64,000 bases of DNA from Apus apus (lineage: Eukaryota > Chordata > Aves > Apodiformes > Apodidae), in contig NC_067305.1 of the NCBI RefSeq assembly GCF_020740795.1, positions 372,001 through 436,000 of the forward strand. Reading direction: 5' to 3'. The notes below the pieces were generated by a model. It was not told the DNA's origin. It did not search any database and saw nothing but the letters and a program-made list of their open reading frames with translations. Below are positions 22,040-32,929 of the stretch, piece by piece. Each line of letters opens with the position of its first letter. Position 1 is the first letter of the stretch. Made by a program: the position numbers and the translations under genes.

Positions 22040-22285
22040 GGGGGAAAAATGACATTAATCATATCATTAAAAGACAAATTGCTAAATAAATCCACTTGAG
22101 GTGGATTGGTGTTTTACCCATGGTCTTACTGAGAATTACAATCACTCCAAGAACCAGGGAAGGAGTAAGCCCATTTGAGATCCTGTGTGGTGAACCTTAC
22201 CCAGTGAACAGCAGTGTAACACGTGAATGGATGGTATCAAAGGGGAGGGAATGTTCAACGATTATTTGCTGTCTCTGACGCAGGT
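22040..22285 (+). mobile_element. Small integrase fragment of a third retroviral copy
   Basis: The plus strand reads IIKRQIAK, a stop, then WIGVLPMVLLRI and TPRTREGVSPFEILCGEPYP. These match the integrase segment seen at about 2510-2645 of the first element but differ in sequence, so this is a separate insertion. The reading frame is broken and no LTR is evident beside it. Confidence 0.72.
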
Positions 22286-23314
22286 TTCGTTATCCCTTCA
22301 CAGGTACCTGTACCAGAGAGCTCCTTTGGCTCTGGATTCTGTTGAAGCTCTCCACTGAGGTACTATTTCTGGGCTGGTCATCTCTTGTCAGGCACAGATG
22401 TCCATGTAGATGTGCTCAGACACAGATGTCTTCCTGGAAAAGAACTAACAGCTGGTGTGTGGTTAGTGATGGTCCTCCCTTATCCTGAGTGCTGTCAGTC
22501 AGGTCCGTGAATGATGCTTTGGAGAGTTTTCAGACAGGTGGTAAATAGAGAAGAATAGTGTGATTGTTACTGCAGTAGTCTGAGGGGATGTGGGAAATAA
22601 AGCTTTGGGAAGGAGAGGATACTTCTTCTTAGCCATTAGATTTTTTGCAACACTGTGTTTGGGAGTCACTGACAAGATGACCATGGGGATGGTGGCTAAG
22701 TTCCTGTAAGGGCAATTCCTTTGTTCTGGAATTGAAACCCAAGTTGCCCTCTAACAGTCTTAGTAAGACTACTGCATCTGGAAGTATACAATTTCTTTTC
22801 TCAAAACTGAAGATAATTCAGTTGGAGGGAGAGCCTGTTTGGAAGTTCTAGCAGTGTGGAGCCAGAGGACAGCTGGGAGCTGGAGCTCCTGGGGGTAGGG
22901 ATTGTTTCTGGCCCATGCCCTTGGCCTGGTGCTCACAGCCAGGAAGGGCTTTCCAAAATGCTGCTAGAAGGAGCCAGATGTGGCCACCCCCAGCATGGCC
23001 TCAGGGTCTGATGCCAAACTGCCTTCAAGGCAGCTCTCCCAAGCTGGACATTGTCCAGGAGCCACTGTGAGTGTTGCTGTTCTGCTTGAGGATGCATGGC
23101 ACACACCAGCCACACCCAGAGCTGTGCCTGTGCCAGGAGAAGACTTCAGGAGCTCCTGGGGCTGATGGTGACAGTTCCTACCAGCTGCCCAGCTCAGGAA
23201 GGTGCCACAGGGGGACCCCAGCCAGGCTGTGGTTGGAAGGCTGGGTATGAGGTCACAGAGCCGGGCTCTGCCAGGCTGTTCTGGCAGTGCTGAGACAGCA
23301 GCAGCAGCAGCAAC
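22286..23314. other. No recognised feature; upstream region of the 23.3 kb gene
   Basis: About 1 kb, becoming GC-rich toward 23.3 kb. It would include the promoter and 5' UTR of the membrane-protein gene, but no clear TATA box or CpG island can be pointed to. Confidence 0.35.
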
Positions 23315-26300
23315 ATGACAAAAGTGTGGGGGGCTTTGGCCCCTGCCAGCGTCCTTCTTCTTCTCCTCCTCCTGGTGGCCCTGCAAGCCCAAGATGCCCA
23401 GGCTGCTTCATGGCAAGCATGGGGATTAGGTAGGTAGGTGGGCAAGGGCCTGCACCCAGCTCTGGGCAATGTGGGGTGGTGCCCACTGCCCCTTGTGGGG
23501 CAGTGGGGCTGGGGTCATGGTGGGACAGGGCTGGGAGAAGACTGGGGCCAGGCTGGGCTGGGTGAGCATGGCCAGCTTCAGGGTCAGCGGGAGGCAGATG
23601 CCCCACAGGGAGGAGAAGAGGCCATGGCTGCTGCGGGGCATTTCCCACACAGGTGAACAGTGAGGCTGGGAGCAGCACCAGGGGATGAGGAGAAACTGCC
23701 CCTCTGGGTCAGAGCTGCAGGGCAGGGCCAGGCAGTAGCCCCCAGGAGTGGGGGCTGGGTGGCCACAGCCCTGCTAGGACCACGCCCCAGCCTCAGGGAC
23801 ACATGTTCTTGGGACAGGTCTGCTCATGACAGGCAGGGGCTCTTCTTCATGAGACATGTGAGTTACCATTTTCTACCTCCAGTGCTTTCATGTGGGCTAC
23901 ATCTGTGCACAGTAGAGACCTTGTCAGAGACAAGAGTAGAAGGTCTTCAGGTCGCATAAAGAATCACCAAAAAAGATACCACAAAAAGGGGATTTTTAAT
24001 ACTGATTTGTGAAAGTGACTTAACAGAATTTGATGGTGAGGTTCACTCTATTACTTACTGTGTAGAAGGGGCATGTAGAGGTTGGGAATAGATGGGAGTG
24101 ATTGGCACAGGGATCAGGGAAAAGAATGAAGACGACCCAGCCATTGAATCACAAGGCTCAGAGTGGAGCCCCTTGCTTTCTGAACTCCTTCTCAGAGAGG
24201 AGTCTTGGTACAGCTGGATCCACTCCGGGTCCCAGACGTGCTCAGAGGTTTACAACTAAGGAGTGTAAGTGTAAGGATTTCAGTGTAGGGCTGTAGCACA
24301 TAATTATGGGTCTGGTGTGATTTGAAGTAGCAGTAAATTAAGACTGTTTAACACTGTTATAGTGAATCACAAAGTTATATGATTTTCTAATCAAGAATCA
24401 GTTATTCAGTACAGAGGTTCAAGTAAAAATCTAACAGTTTCTAAGCTAAATTGCATGCTCTCACACACAGATATAGAGGTTAAGATGTTAAATTTTGGTA
24501 CCTGATGTCACAAAAGAACTTGAATTATCCCCCGATTACCCAATGGAGTCAAATTACACCAGCCCAATCTAATTCAGTTTTCCCTGTACCCAAGAGAAGC
24601 GGCGCCACCGACTCTGTCACTCAGATGAACCAGCTTCCTCTGGGAGACGCATGGTGTGGGGCACAGCTCGGAGCCACCCCAGGGAGCTCCAAAGAGCCTC
24701 CCTCTGAAAATCGGTATTTATAGGATTGAAGAGGATTGACTTTGGTCTGTACTTTTCCCTGATAGCCTCTGTCATGGTTTGACTCAGGATTGGCAATTAA
24801 ACCAGCAACAGTAATGCTCTCAATCCCCTCCCCCTCCCACCCAAGAAGGGAAAGGAGAGAGATAAGAAGGAAGGAGACTTCCCAGACTGAAAGCTAAACA
24901 AGACATCTTGAATTACTGCATTTGTTCTATTCAGCAGCTCTTGTACAAGTATCTGGAGAACAGCAGTGAGTTTATTGTCCCAGGTTCTCATGTCCTCTTT
25001 ATAATGATCACACGAGAGGGACCACTAGAGCGTCTTCCAGTACCTGAAGGGGCTCCAGGAAAGATGGGGAGGGGCTTTTAACCCAAAAGCGCAGTGATAG
25101 GACAAGGGGCAATGGTTTTAAACTGAAAGAGGGGCGATTTAGGTTAGACATCAGGGAGAAATTCTTCACCATGTAGGGCAGTAAGGTGCTGGAATAGGCT
25201 GCACAGAGAGGTTGTGGAAGCCCCCTCCCTGGAGAAGTTCAAGGCCAGGTTGGATGAGGCTTTGTGCAGCCTGGCCTAGTGGGACGTGTCCCAGCTCATA
25301 GCAGGGAGGTTAGAGTCTGATGATCTTTAAGGCTGGCAAAGACAGCTGGGCAAGGCAGAGCCCTGCAGGGCACAGCACTGAGCTCCACACAGTATCTCTC
25401 TGCTCTTATTCATCTCTGAGCACCAGCCCAGGAAACACCAAGTTCCCTTTCCTGGGAAGAGAGGAGGAAAAGCCCAGTCCTCCTTCTACCAGTGACACAC
25501 CTGTGGCACTGGCCTGGGGAATCCAGCACAGACCAGACATCTGGGACGCAGACGTGGGGGGAGATTTCCAAAGATTCCGAAGCACCGGCCCCACTTGCCA
25601 CCACCTCAGGAGGGAAGGGCTCCCACAGGGGAGCCAGCGACTCAGCTTGCACTAGGGAGGCTTTGGGGCTCCAAACTCCTCACTCAGCCAGCACAGCCTC
25701 TGTTCTTTCATCTCCAAAGCCTCCGGCTGAGCCTCCAAGACCCATTCTTAGGGTGCAAAGCCTTCGCTTTGACTTTCAAAGCATCATTTCAGGGCACAGA
25801 CCCTCACCTCAAGCTTCAAAGCCTCAATCTCATTCCCAAAGTCGCAGTCTTAAGGCCCAAACCCTCCTTTTGAGAGCCCAAATTCTCAATAATAGGGCCC
25901 AAACCCTCTTGTACAGCTCCAAGCCTCACTTGGAGTGCCCAGAGCCCCATATCCATAGAATCACAGAATGTCTAGGGTTGGAAGGGAACTTAAGAATCCT
26001 CTAATTCCAACGCCCCTGCATGGGCAGGGACACCTCCCACTAGACTAGCCAAGCCCTATCCAACCTGGCCTTGAACATTTCCAGGGATGGGACATCCACA
26101 ACCTTCCTGGGCAATCTGTGCCAGTGTCTCATCACCCTCACACTAAATAATTTCTTTCTAATGTCTAACCTAAATCTACCCCTTTTCAGTTTGAATACAT
26201 TGCCCCTTGTCCTCTCACTACAAGCCCTTGTAAAAAGCCCCTCCCCAGCCTTCTGTAGCCCCTTCAGGTACTGGAAGAGTGCTATGAGAGCCTTCTCTTC

Positions 26301-29300
26301 TCCAGGCTGAACAGCCCAAACTCCCTCAGCCTGTCTTCATAGCAGAGCTTCAAACAAAGAGCCCTTTGATCATCTTCATGGTCCTTCTCTGGACCCTCTC
26401 CTAATAGCTCCCTGTCTCTCCTGTGCTGAGGGCTCCAGAGCTGTACACAGCACTCCAGATGGGGTCTCACCAGAGTAGAGGGGCAGAATCCCCTCCCTGG
26501 CCCTGCTGGCCACACTTCTTGTGATGCAGCCCACGACACAATTGCTCCTCTGGGCTCCAGTGCTCACTGATGACTCATGTCCAGCTTCTCATCTCCTCCC
26601 ACCCCCAAGTCCTTCTCCTCAGGGCTGCTCTCCAGCCATTCTACACCCCAGCCTGGATTTGTGCCTGGGGTTGCAGCAACCCAGGGGCAGGACCTTGCAC
26701 TTGGCCTCGTTGAGCTTCATGAAGTTGGGATGGGCCCACCTCTCCAGCCTTTCCAGGTCCCTCTAGGTGGCATCTCTTCTCTCTAGGGACAGCATCCCTG
26801 ACCCCTCTAGGGTCAGTGTGGTCCAGGCACCCAGGCAGTGTTTGCACAATGCTGCAGAGTGAGGGAGAGAGACAAGTGCCTTGGAGCGAACCCACGTTTG
26901 AACTGTAGGCACTGCTATCCAGATCTGAAGAAGTCTACTGAAAAATGTCTTAGGAGCTGCTCTGTTATGTTTGTTCACAGACGTGGCTGAAGGTGATGGA
27001 TACCCAGCTTCCCAGCTGCGTTCCAGGGCTGGTGTGCCAGGAGATCCTGTGGGTACGTCCTGGCTTCTTCCCTGGAGAGCTCCCAGCTCAAAGCCCACCT
27101 GTGAGCGAGACTTCTCTTGTGGGCGTGAGAACATAGACCTGCACATGTGTGTCATGTTGTTATGTGATCCCCTTATATGTTCTGCTGTTCAGTTACGACA
27201 CTGAACATCACAGTGTGTGATGGAAACTTCTCTGGGGTGTTTGGTTGCAGATGAAGAGGCAGGGACAGCTTTTCCAGATTCTCAGCCAGATCCTGCGCTG
27301 GAGGTCCCCTCGTACACCATGGGTGAGTAGTCAGTCTGGACTCACGTCACAGACCAAGCACTCATTTTTTAATATTTTATTTGTGAGAAATTTAACTTTA
27401 TACTTTCCATGTAGTACCTCAAAAAGCAGAGTATAAAGATGAAATAGAAGAACCCTCCCAGTCATCATCAGAAGTTCTATCAGACATCCTGACGGAATTG
27501 GACAAAGCAACAGTTGGTGGGTACATATTACTTTTAACCAGAAGATTTGGGAAGCTGAGGTTTTAGATGCCTGTATGGACAAGCTGTAGCCTACACAGCA
27601 GGAAGGGATCAACTAGAGCCTGGCTGTGGTAACACTCCAATTCACACCTTGCAGGGACTTCTGAGCCACAAGGATGGTCCAGAGTCTGTGCTGCCACTGG
27701 TAGTTCAAGCTGAGTCCCAGTTGCAGCATTACTGGTCAGAGCTGTTCTGGGCAGGTGCTGGTGTCCAGCTGGCAGGAACTGGTGGTGCACACACCTTGAG
27801 TGCATAAGGGACTTGCTGAGTAGCTGGTTCCAGGTAAGCCATGAGAGGGCTAGAGCCCTGCCAGCCCCCAGGGGGTAGAGAGTCCTTGGGCAGCAGAGAG
27901 GATACACAGGCAGCTTGGGGTTGCTGAGACAGGCAGACTTTGCCCTGGGCTGCAGGGATCACCTGGCTAGAATCAGAGCACCTCAGCTTCACAGCCTGGT
28001 CCAGCCCCATTGTTCTCCTTGATGTTTGAGGACTCTCAGTGACACCCTCAGGGTCAGGGAGAGGTGACAGCTGGACCACCCAGATTGATACCAGACACCT
28101 AACTTGAAGGCAGCTAAAACGAAGGGCTGTAAATTCAGTCTTGGCTGGTTTAGCTGTCTGTTTTAGTCGTGTTGGAGAGAACTAGGCTGTGCTTTCCCTC
28201 TTGTTTGGGGGACTGTGGGTGTTTCACTGTCCCTTGTGAAAGTGCCTAGAAAGTGTTTGCAAGAGTCTGTGGTTCAGTCCACCATCTGTATCAGTTACTC
28301 TTCATGTACAGTGCAGCTGACATGATGGGATGTGCTTCTCAGAAGGGCTCTTTCCCTTTCAGCTGAACTGGCCACAGTGTCTTCCTGTCCTCTCTAAAGA
28401 AAATAATTTACCATCATCTTGCCATAAATGCACTATGTGGAATGCAAATAAGAAGGTCACATGGAATCTCCTAGTCTCTTGGCACATCAGGATTTTCTTT
28501 CTATTGGTAAACTGGAAAGTATCTAGGGCTTACATTTTTCTCCATGAGTGACACGTTGTTTGGACTAGTGACAAGGTGCACCAACAAATGCCCAGGCTTT
28601 GTTTCTAAGTGTTATTAACGTATTTTGAGAAGTATTGCTTCCTGAAGATGTTGTTCTCCTGATGAGAAATGGTTACTTCTAATTAAAGTGACCTACTTTT
28701 CTTTCTAAAGAGGTGGACAATGAGACCGAGGAGACGAAAGCAATTCCAGAAGGACACAGTCATGCAGTGCCAGGCTCTGATGAAAAAAAGAGGTCCTCTC
28801 AACCAATAGGCGTGCCAGGTAATAGTTGTTCTTCCGTCATCTGGTGTTATAAATCAAAACCACTGGGTGTCTGCAGGCTTTTCCTGTGGTGCCTGCTACT
28901 GCACATCATGTCAGCAGCTAAAGTGTTCATACACAGCAAGCGTTTTAAAAGCAGCCAGGAAGGGCTCTCTGAGGGTGGTGTCAGCTCTGGGCTGTGGAGG
29001 CTGTTGCCATCCATGTGCCAGAGAGACAATGGGTACCCTCTGGGGCTGCAGTGTGATACCCACTGCCCACCACACTCCCTTAGCAGGAATGCCAGAATGT
29101 GGCCCTTTGGGGCGTGAGGCCATCTGAACAGGTGATGGGAAATGTGACTCTTCATCATGTACCACCCAGAGCTTGCTGGGAGTCCTCCTAGACACAACAG
29201 AAGGGGATCCCTCCTGCGAAGTGAGGTCCAAAGGGATGCAGTGACATGGGCCACAGCTTAGAGAGAACCTGCACCATCCTTGTGCACCCTCTGTGCCTGA

Positions 29301-31637
29301 GCCATGTTATCCTGGGAGACAAGTCTGGAAAACTGAGGGGAGGCCAACAGCAACTGTGCTGGAGGAAAGGCAGAAGGAGAGTGAAGTCCAGGCATCTCCC
29401 AAGCGGGTCTGATGCTGTGCCCTCAGGGTATGAGTGCTGGGCTGAGGAGAGAGAGCTGGGAGTGGCATTCCCTGATGCAGGGATGCTTTTTGTCTGTCTA
29501 GCTCAAAGGGGCAATTGGTCAAACAGCTGCAATCCCCCACGTGCTCTCCATCTGGCCTCATGAGTTCTGTTCAGTGGGACGATTTCTCCCAAAGGGTCAG
29601 CGAGATCCTTTGGGCAGCAGCCTCAGAGAATGATGGTGGGCAAGAGCAAAAGAAATTTTGCTCAAATGTGAAGGACCACCAGGAAGGGGGAGCAAACCCA
29701 TGACACTGGGAAAACCAGATTCCAGGCATTCCAGAGTATAAGCAAAGTTGACAGGAGAAAGAGAGGCTGCAGAGTGCATTGGTTTGCAATGGCTTTGGGA
29801 GCTTCCTTTGCTTCTACTCAAACTAAGGGAATGCTGCAGCCCCAGGATGTTCACTGGTTCAGAGAAACTAACAAAGCAAGAAGGAACATTTCCTGGCAAT
29901 GTCAAAGCTCCTGAGAGATTACCAGGAGTGCACAGGACATACTAACATACAAAATTGTTCCTCCAGGTGTCGATGCGAGGAGAAACTCAAATGCTGAGAA
30001 TCCTCAAGATTTTCAGAAGCACTGCATAGAAGGTGCTATGGCCATCTTGGGCTCCATCTTGCTTGGGATGTTAACATGTTGTGCGATCTATCTGTGGAGG
30101 AAGAGAAAACAGTGAGTTGTTGGGTGGGGGGAGGTTGTTGCCAAGTTTCTATATTAGGTGACTGGTATTAGCCATGAAGCATTTGGAGGTAGGGCATTCT
30201 GGAGTGCTGGGCTAGTTACTGGCCAAACTCTATGGAGGTTTCCGGTCTATGATATTTTAAATGGCCTCTCAGTTCCTGGGCACTCTTTTCTGAAGCTTGT
30301 TGCAAGTGTTACTTAAAAGTGATGCTGTCTCAGCAAGAACAGGCCCACCAACAGAGGCAGGCAGAGCAAGCTCAGGAAGCAAATCGAGGGGTGAGATTGT
30401 CATAGACAGAAAGAAGCACAATAGTGACAGCTCCCTCCTAGTGAGACTGCCAGCAGAAATCACCCTGTTAGGTGATGTCATAAATCCCAGACCTTGACGA
30501 AGGTGTCCCAGCAACTCAGAAGATGGTGAGAAACCTTCCCAACTATCAGCCTTGCTTTGGAAAAAGAGAGTCAGTCTGTCCCATCAGCAGCCCAGCACTG
30601 CCAGCATGTGTGTTCTCAGCACAGGCAGGGGTTTTGTCTGAGCAGGGAGAGGGATCTCTTGGGGAATGTCCAGTTCTGGAACCCTCAACACAAGGAAGGA
30701 CATGGAGTTCTTGGAGAAAGTCCAGAGGAGGCCACGAAGATCATCAGAGGGCTGGAGCACATCTTCTCTGAAGACAGGCTGGGAGAGTTGGGGTGTTCAG
30801 CCTAGAGAAGAGAAGAGAGACCTTAGAGCACCTTCCAGTGCCTGAAGGGGCTACAGGAAAGCTGGGGAGGGGCTTTTACCAGGGTGTGTAGTGATAGGAT
30901 GAAGGGTAATGTTTTTAAGGTGAAAGAGGGTAGATTTAGATTATACAATAGGAAGAAATTCTTAAGGGTAAGGGTGGTGAGACACTGGCCCAGGTTGCCC
31001 AGGGAAGTTGTGGAAGCCCCAGCCCTGGCAGTGTTGAAGGGCAGGTTGGATGGGGCTTGGAGCAGCCTTGTGGGAGGTGTCCCTGCCCATGGCAGGGGAG
31101 TTGGAACTAGATCATCTTTAAGGTCCCTTCCAACCCAAACCATCCCATGATCCTATGATTTTATCAATGTTCAGAAGGGAAGCTGGAGAGCACTTCACTG
31201 AACAGGGAGCCAAGGCTGTCCCCTTGTTTGGTTAGGGGTGGGCAGGGCAGTCAAGTGCTGTTCTCTGCCAGGCACAATGAGAAAGGAGAACAGGAGGCTC
31301 TCTTGACCCCACAGGGCCTTGCCCAGCTTTGGTCCCCTGGGCCTGCTGGGATCAGGTCTCCTTCATGGCACACGCAGAGCAGGCACATAAGGATGGTCAG
31401 GGCCGAGAGGAGAGGATCCACAGGCACACGAGCAGAGCCCAGCCCAGGGGCGCACTTGGGTGCCCCGTGTTCTGCACAGAAGTCTCGTGCCCACAGCTCC
31501 CAGGGCAGCCGGGTGCCCGCAGCCCACAGGGTGCCCAGGCTGCCCTGCAGCTGCTGCGGGGCCTCAGCAGTTCCTCTCTCTGCAGGCACCTCAACGCTGC
31601 TTCCTCTGCCACTGAGACCCAGCACCAGCAGCCATGA
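23315..31637 (+). CDS. Putative small type I membrane protein, 7 exons, family unknown
   Basis: I do not recognise this protein. Seven exons join with consistent phases and canonical AG/GT sites: 23315-23429, 26981-27052, 27251-27322, 27415-27516, 28711-28818, 29967-30111, 31586-31637. The sum is 666 nt, 221 residues. Exon 1 is a signal peptide ([20 protein letters not shown], then [10 protein letters not shown]). Exons 2 and 3 are both 72 nt and phase 1-1, encoding similar 24-residue acidic Pro/Ser segments. Exons 4 and 5 are acidic and Ser/Glu-rich ([21 protein letters not shown] gives an N-glycosylation sequon). Exon 6 carries one transmembrane helix ([20 protein letters not shown]) followed by the stop-transfer WRKRKQ. 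The tail is short. The 3' end is uncertain: the frame could stop at TGA 30112-30114 if exon 6 is not spliced, or use an exon starting at 31272 that stays open to 31740. Predicted topology is a secretory-pathway or cell-surface protein with a lumenal acidic stalk. No catalytic or Ig-like domain is seen. Confidence 0.55.
24013..24720 (+). mobile_element. LTR-like repeat, family shared with 42640-43009
   Basis: The block with GGAGCCCCTTGCTTTCTGAA, GGATCCACTCCGGG, GGATTTCAGTGTAGGGCT and TTATGGGTCTGGTGTGA recurs as a diverged reverse complement at 42640-43009. Only about 24013-24340 is supported by that comparison; the rest up to 24720 may or may not belong. It lies in intron 1 of the membrane-protein gene. 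Confidence 0.5.
24770..24910 (+). mobile_element. 5' end of an ERVL-like LTR (truncated)
   Basis: TGTCATGGTTTGACTCAGGA followed by ATGCTCTCAATCCCCTCCCC matches the starts of the LTRs at 42053 and 49233. Similarity stops after about 140 bases. Confidence 0.6.
25016..25335 (+). mobile_element. CR1 LINE fragment, 3' end
   Basis: Reads the CR1 3' UTR block: GGGGCTCCAGGAAAG, GGGGAGGGGCTTTTA, ATTCTTCACCATG, GAGGTTGTGGAAGCCCCC, and ends at GATGATCTTTAAGG without a clear tail. Confidence 0.8.
25655..25952. repeat. Diverged minisatellite-like tract
   Basis: Irregularly spaced variants of 'CAAAGCCTC' and 'CCCAAACCCTC' recur over about 300 bases, with a loose period of about 25-30. Coding frames through it are not gene-like. 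Confidence 0.45.
25953..26775 (-). mobile_element. CR1 LINE fragment, 3' half
   Basis: Begins on the plus strand with the reversed CR1 tail (CATAGAATCACAGAATG) and continues through the 3' UTR block into the ORF2 C-terminus, where the minus strand shows [12 protein letters not shown]- and [13 protein letters not shown]-type phrases. Several stops are present. Confidence 0.85.
30665..31168 (+). mobile_element. CR1 LINE fragment, 3' end
   Basis: Starts in the ORF2 end (CCAGTTCTGGAACCCTCA, then [16 protein letters not shown]-like coding). It passes through GGGGCTACAGGAAAGC and GAAATTCTTAAGGGTAAG and finishes with GATCATCTTTAAGGTCCC and CCTATGATT. It lies in the last intron of the membrane-protein gene. 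Confidence 0.85.
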
Positions 31638-31740
31638 CCTGTGCCTGGAAAACCAGCCCCTGCCATGGAGCACCAGGGGCCCGGCCTACCTGCCTCCCCC
31701 CCAGCTGCTGTGGGACTGGCCCAGGCCCCCCAGCCCCTGA
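31272..31740 (+). other. Alternative 3' exon of the membrane-protein gene (open, GC-rich frame)
   Basis: An acceptor-like TCTCTGCCAG precedes 31272, and the frame compatible with the exon ending at 30111 stays open to TGA at 31738-31740. It would encode [11 protein letters not shown] and a proline-rich end with YLPPPQLLWDWPRPP. If used, the cytoplasmic tail would be about 155 residues instead of 16. Open length in GC-rich DNA is weak evidence on its own, so this is listed as an alternative rather than as the main model. Confidence 0.3.
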
Positions 31741-32259
31741 GGAACTGAAACCACCCCCAGCTCCTGCTAAAGAAGAGTCCAGAATGACCCTCCTGCCTAG
31801 TGGTGAAGTTCGGACTGAACCCCCTTGATTTCATTTCTTCTCATCAGGATAATTCTTCAACAGTCCAGTTTCTCCAACTCAGGTTTCAGTCAATCCATTT
31901 TACCATTGTACAAGATCATTTTGAGTAATTGCCTCATTCTCTGTGTCATGTTTCAATATTATTACAGGTGGTAGAGTAAAAGTTTAACTGAGGTTCAATC
32001 ACAAGAGTTTGGCTAGTTTCATCAGAATTGTGGCTTTTTCACTCCAGCTGCTCATGCTAAAACACTAATGTCAAGCAGTTTTCAGTTTGCCCAAACCTTA
32101 AACATTTATACAATTAAATCTAATATCCTTTAGCTGATCTATTAACCCAAACATTCCTACAGTCAATCCATTTCTGCTTTCGAAAACTCCCCATTGCCCT
32201 GATGCTCCTTCAAGGGCCTGAGGCAGCCCTGCCAGCATAGGGGTTTGGGGTGTAGCAAC
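31741..32259. other. No gene; possible 3' UTR
   Basis: AT-richer sequence downstream of the membrane-protein gene, with an ATTAAA at about 32112 that could serve as a poly(A) signal. Nothing else is recognised. Confidence 0.35.
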
Positions 32260-32540
32260 AGAGTTGTGGGGGTCCAGCCTGGAGAAGAGAAGGCTCCAGG
32301 GAGACCTGACTGGAGCCTTTCGGTATAAAGGGGCTTATGAGAAAGGTGCAAAGAGACATTTTATCAGGGCCTGGAATGACAGAAGAGGTGAGGGCTTTAA
32401 ACTGAAAGGGCGTAGGTTTAGATTGGACACAAGGAAGGAATGTTTTATGGTGAGGGTGGTTAAACACTGGAGGAGGTTGTCTAGGTAAATGTTCAAAGTC
32501 AGGTTGGAGGGGGCTGATCTAGTAAACGTCCCTACTGTTA
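32260..32540 (+). mobile_element. CR1 LINE fragment, 3' end
   Basis: Contains CAGCCTGGAGAAGAGAAGGC and the 3' UTR block with TAGGTTTAGATTGGACAC and GTTAAACACTGGAGGAGG, ending near 32540 without an obvious tail. Confidence 0.75.
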
Positions 32541-32929
32541 TGGTCTGAGGGGGTCCAGGCTAATTGTATGGTAACAAGGCCCTAGAGAGGAGGTCTGTAG
32601 GACCCTGAGGTATCCAGAGGGCAGAACAGAAAGAGGTCAAGACTCCTGCCCATCTCCAGCCATACTGTATCCAAACTAGGACGACGACGGGAAGTCTCCC
32701 TCTTCCTGCTCCCTTCTGGCTGCTGCTGCTCTGGGTGGATTTCCAGAGAGGAGCCTCCTGCTTTGTTAACAGCTCACCACAGGCTCTGCAGGATGCAAAT
32801 CCATCAGGTGCTGGGAAGAGCCCCGGCCCCTTTTCCAAAGTCAGCCCTGCCACAAACAACCCTCAGACACTGATCTCTGCCATCATACAGACCAGGTTTT
32901 GTCTCTGTTTGTACATTTCTTCCTCATCA
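32541..32929. other. No gene or recognised repeat
   Basis: About 390 bases between two CR1 copies, starting TGTTATGGTCTGAGGGGGTC. It may be a small LTR piece, but no partner copy or duplication supports that. Confidence 0.35.

Noticed and set aside
23281-23312. CAG repeat as an expanded trinucleotide repeat of interest
   Set aside because: Only about five clean units just before the start codon; too short to stand out.
31228-31740. Stand-alone 170-codon gene
   Set aside because: No promoter or start context; better explained as a possible 3' exon of the upstream membrane-protein gene or as chance in GC-rich DNA.
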